Source of the DNA: Caballeronia sp031450805
GTDB taxonomy: Bacteria > Pseudomonadota > Gammaproteobacteria > Burkholderiales > Burkholderiaceae
NCBI RefSeq assembly: GCF_031450805.1
Contig: NZ_JARTVY010000002.1
Span: 992,001 to 1,056,000 of the forward strand
Reading direction: 5' to 3'
Length of the DNA stretch: 64,000 nucleotides
The notes beneath the pieces were generated by a model. It did not search any database. It saw only the letters and a list, made by a program, of their open reading frames with translations, and was not told the origin of the DNA. The position numbers were made by a program, and so were the translations under genes. Within the stretch, counting starts at the first letter, position 1. Every line of letters starts with the position of its first letter. This document shows, piece after piece, positions 61,816-64,000 of this stretch.

Positions 61816-62883
61816 CTAACGTTCGCTGCTTCCTGTCACCGCTTCCAACCCCTCCAGCAGCGCCTTATGAAACGCCCCCGGGTCCTGCATCTGCGGCGCA
61901 TGGCCCAGTTCCGGAAATTCGACGAGCCGCGCGCCTTCGATCCGCTCCTTCGTCAGCTTCGCGAGTTCGGGATAGCGGCCGAGCGTCGCGCGAATCTCCG
62001 GCGGCGCGAGGTCCTTGCCGATGGCCGTCGTGTCCTTGTCGCCGATCAGCAGCAGCGTCGGCGTCTTCAGGCGATCGAATTCGTGGACGACCGGCTGCGT
62101 ATAAATCATGTCGTACAACAGCGCCGAATTCCACGCGACGATATCCTTCCCCGGCCCGCGATACATCCCCGCGAGCATCTGCACCCAAGGCTCGTAGTCG
62201 TCGCGCCAGTGACCCGCGTAGTACGTGTTCATCTCGTATCGGCGGATGCCGTCGGCGCTCGTCTTCAGCTCGCGCGCATACCAGTCGTCGATGGAAATCG
62301 ACGGCACGCCCTTCGCCTTCCAGTCCTCAAGTCCGATCGGATTGACGAGCACCAGTTGCTCCGTCTCACGCGGATACATCAACGCATAGCGCACCGCGAT
62401 CATCCCGCCCGTCGAATGCGCGATGAGCGTCGGACGGCTCACGCCGAGCGCCGCAAGCAGCGCATGCGTATTGCGCGCGAGCTGCTGAAAACTGTACTGA
62501 TACCGTTCGGGCTTAGTGGACTTGCAGAAGCCGATCTGATCCGGCGCGATCACGCGATAACCAGCATCGCGCAGGGTATCGATCGTCTGCTTCCACGTCG
62601 CCGAGCAAAAATTCTTGCCGTGCATCAGCACTGCCGTGCGCCCGTTCGGATGCGCGGGATGCACGTCCATATACGCCATGCGAACCACCTGGCGCTGCGA
62701 CGTGAACGCGAAGCGCGCCACCGGATACGGATAGTCGAAGCCCTGCAGCTCAGGACCGTATGCGGGGCCGTCGTTGCTGGCAGGGGCCTGCGGGACATCG
62801 TCCGCGAATGCAAGAGGGGCGACGGTCAGCGCGATGCACGAGGCTATCGACAGCAGCATCGATCGAATGAAACGAGGCTTCAT
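61816..62883 (-). CDS. Secreted alpha/beta hydrolase
   Basis: The 355 residues begin with a signal peptide (MLLSIASCIALTVAPLAFA, start ATG 62883). The catalytic triad is clear: serine in LIAHSTGGMIAVRYAL near residue 165, aspartate in LLLIGDKDTTAIG and histidine in FPELGHAPQMQDPG. HGKNFCSATWKQTID is the oxyanion region; APDQIGFCKSTKP follows. Family members include haloalkane dehalogenase-like and esterase enzymes; no substrate can be named. Two cysteines in the mature part could form a disulfide. It diverges from the nuclease gene with about 187 bases between. Confidence 0.9.
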   Translation of the reverse strand: MKPRFIRSMLLSIASCIALTVAPLAFADDVPQAPASNDGPAYGPELQGFDYPYPVARFAFTSQRQVVRMAYMDVHPAHPNGRTAVLMHGKNFCSATWKQTIDTLRDAGYRVIAPDQIGFCKSTKPERYQYSFQQLARNTHALLAALGVSRPTLIAHSTGGMIAVRYALMYPRETEQLVLVNPIGLEDWKAKGVPSISIDDWYARELKTSADGIRRYEMNTYYAGHWRDDYEPWVQMLAGMYRGPGKDIVAWNSALLYDMIYTQPVVHEFDRLKTPTLLLIGDKDTTAIGKDLAPPEIRATLGRYPELAKLTKERIEGARLVEFPELGHAPQMQDPGAFHKALLEGLEAVTGSSER

Positions 62884-63070
62884 GGGCGTTCTTCTTCGGG
62901 ATGATGGAGGCCCGGCGATTCTAGCTCGCTGCCGGCGATCGCGTTTCGAGCGTTTCGAGCATGTCGATGCCCGCGCGCAGCCCTTATACTGTGCCGCCTT
63001 GCCGGGCGCGCTTCGGTTGCAGCGCGCCCGGCGGCGCATCGAGCATCACATTCAGTTCGGACTTTCAAGC

Positions 63071-63829
63071 ATGCAAGCAAGCATCAAGGCACTCGTCGCC
63101 GCGCTAGTCGGCGCCGTGTGCATCAGCGCGGTCGCGAGCGACTGCCCGCAGTTCAGCCCAGGCGGCCTCGCGCCCGTCGTCACCAATCCGAAGATGCGCG
63201 CCTCCGCGCAGGAAATCTGCTATTCGGACTTCGCGCTGCTTCATTCGGGCATCACGCACGGGCCGCTGTGGTCGGCGGAACATCTGACGGCGAAGAGCGT
63301 CGATGACGCCCGCGACAACACGCGCACCAACCGCTTCTTCGTCGACAAGCGGCTGCCGCCCGGCGACAGCGCCCAGCTCGACGACTACAAGCGCAGCGGC
63401 TACGACCGCGGCCACATGAGCCCGGCCGGCGACCGCGGGACGAAGAAAGGCATGGCCGAATCGTTCTCGCTGGCGAACATCGTGCCGCAGGACCCGTCGA
63501 ACAACCGGAGCATCTGGTCGCGCATCGAAGAAGCTGTGCGACGCCTGACGGAGGAATCGGGCGAAGCGTATGTCGTCACGGGACCGCTGTTCTCGGGCCG
63601 TCAGTTGCAGACCATCGGCGATTCGCGCGTGCTCGTGCCGACGCAGTTGTACAAGGTCGTCTATTTGCCGAAACGGCAGATTGCGTTCGCGGTCGTCATC
63701 GAGAACACGCCGACCAAAACCTATACGATGAAGACCGTGCGCGAACTGGAAGCGATGAGCGGTCTCGCGTTTCCCGGCATCCCCGATGCACTGAAAGACA
63801 AACGAATTGGAGGACTGAGAGGTGTTTAA
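63071..63829 (+). CDS. Secreted DNA/RNA non-specific endonuclease (NucA type)
   Basis: The 252-residue protein begins with a signal peptide (ALVAALVGAVCISAVAS) and is thus periplasmic or secreted. The beta-beta-alpha-metal nuclease motif is YDRGHMSPAGDRGTKKGMAE, with the active-site histidine after RG, and the metal asparagine lies in FSLANIVPQDPSNNR. AYVVTGPLFSG and the final MSGLAFPGIPDAL are conserved family blocks. It degrades nucleic acids without sequence preference in characterised relatives; its role is likely nutrient scavenging or envelope DNA turnover. No immunity gene is visible, as expected for an exported enzyme. Confidence 0.92.
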   Translation: MQASIKALVAALVGAVCISAVASDCPQFSPGGLAPVVTNPKMRASAQEICYSDFALLHSGITHGPLWSAEHLTAKSVDDARDNTRTNRFFVDKRLPPGDSAQLDDYKRSGYDRGHMSPAGDRGTKKGMAESFSLANIVPQDPSNNRSIWSRIEEAVRRLTEESGEAYVVTGPLFSGRQLQTIGDSRVLVPTQLYKVVYLPKRQIAFAVVIENTPTKTYTMKTVRELEAMSGLAFPGIPDALKDKRIGGLRGV

Positions 63830-64000
63830 GCCATTTGCCAACGATACCGACGCGATGAACATCGCGGGCGACGCCATCAACATCGTCAACGGCACGACGC
63901 GCCTGACGCTCAGCGGGGATCTCGCCATCGCGCGGGACCAGGCGGGGCTGGCCGTCGCGAAGGCGCTCCACGACGCGCTGGGCGCGATCGTCGCGGCGCT
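63822..64000 (+). CDS. Hypothetical protein, partial (runs off right edge)
   Basis: Starts at GTG 63822, overlapping the nuclease stop, with GGAGGA 8 bases upstream. The visible 59 residues read MFKPFANDTDAMNIAGDAIN, then LTLSGDLAIARDQAGLAVAK and ALHDALGAIVA. This is a compact cytosolic-looking domain without signal or membrane segment. Translational coupling to the nuclease is possible. No family recognised; the rest is outside the window. Confidence 0.75.
   Translation, partial: MFKPFANDTDAMNIAGDAINIVNGTTRLTLSGDLAIARDQAGLAVAKALHDALGAIVAA

Overview
The window is GC-rich, densely coded DNA with strong GC3 bias. It is typical of a Burkholderiaceae genome and most like the Paraburkholderia/Caballeronia group. 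This is inferred from gene content (DUF2827 paralogues, DUF72/GFA pair, gabTD, paoABC, aspT-aspD) and not from any marker gene. No rRNA, tRNA, CRISPR array, insertion sequence or integrase was seen. Most of the window reads as ordinary chromosomal or chromid housekeeping and accessory metabolism with short intergenic gaps.

Layout. 1-2.7 kb: aspartate-alanine module (aspT antiporter, then aspD decarboxylase running off the left edge). 3.1-4.6 kb: arsR-type regulator and Old Yellow Enzyme reductase operon, closed by a perfect 16-bp hairpin. 5-7.4 kb: an exoprotein with a two-partner-secretion domain and GLUG repeats, without a visible transporter partner. 7.6-14 kb: DUF6232 protein, glycogen phosphorylase, DMT exporter, L,D-transpeptidase and a secreted HNH-like protein. 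14-20.8 kb: BvgS-type hybrid kinase followed by a translationally coupled S53/S10 peptidase pair. 20.9-25.8 kb: DUF72/GFA pair, a GNAT-like protein and a TPR-glycosyltransferase. 26.1-30.8 kb: paoABC periplasmic molybdo-flavo-iron-sulfur aldehyde oxidoreductase with a MocA-like cofactor nucleotidyltransferase. 30.8-32.4 kb: a LexA box driving a DUF4130-UdgX fusion. 32.5-40.1 kb: small membrane and glycosyltransferase-like proteins, a chemoreceptor, an M20 amidohydrolase and divergent gabTD. 40-50 kb: metallophosphoesterase, Tat-type MsrB, an ABC exporter, a cupin, two DUF2827 proteins, 3-hydroxybutyryl-CoA dehydrogenase and an AI-2E family permease. 50-60 kb: hypothetical proteins, an acyl-CoA dehydrogenase/acyl-CoA synthetase operon, an MFS permease divergent from DUF2891 across a strong inverted repeat, YnfA and MATE. 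60.3-61.7 kb: a ParA-like ATPase plus small partner in visibly less GC-rich DNA. 61.8-64 kb: secreted alpha/beta hydrolase, secreted NucA-type nuclease and the start of another gene.

Best leads. First, an apparently SOS-controlled UdgX homologue whose KRRIH loop lacks the histidine that makes the covalent uracil-DNA bond in characterised UdgX. Second, the two-gene ParA islet, which has the form of a small mobile module. Third, the coupled S10/S53 acid-peptidase pair without recognisable export signals. Fourth, tandem DUF2827 proteins of unknown function. All functional calls are from reading protein motifs by eye; no database search was run.
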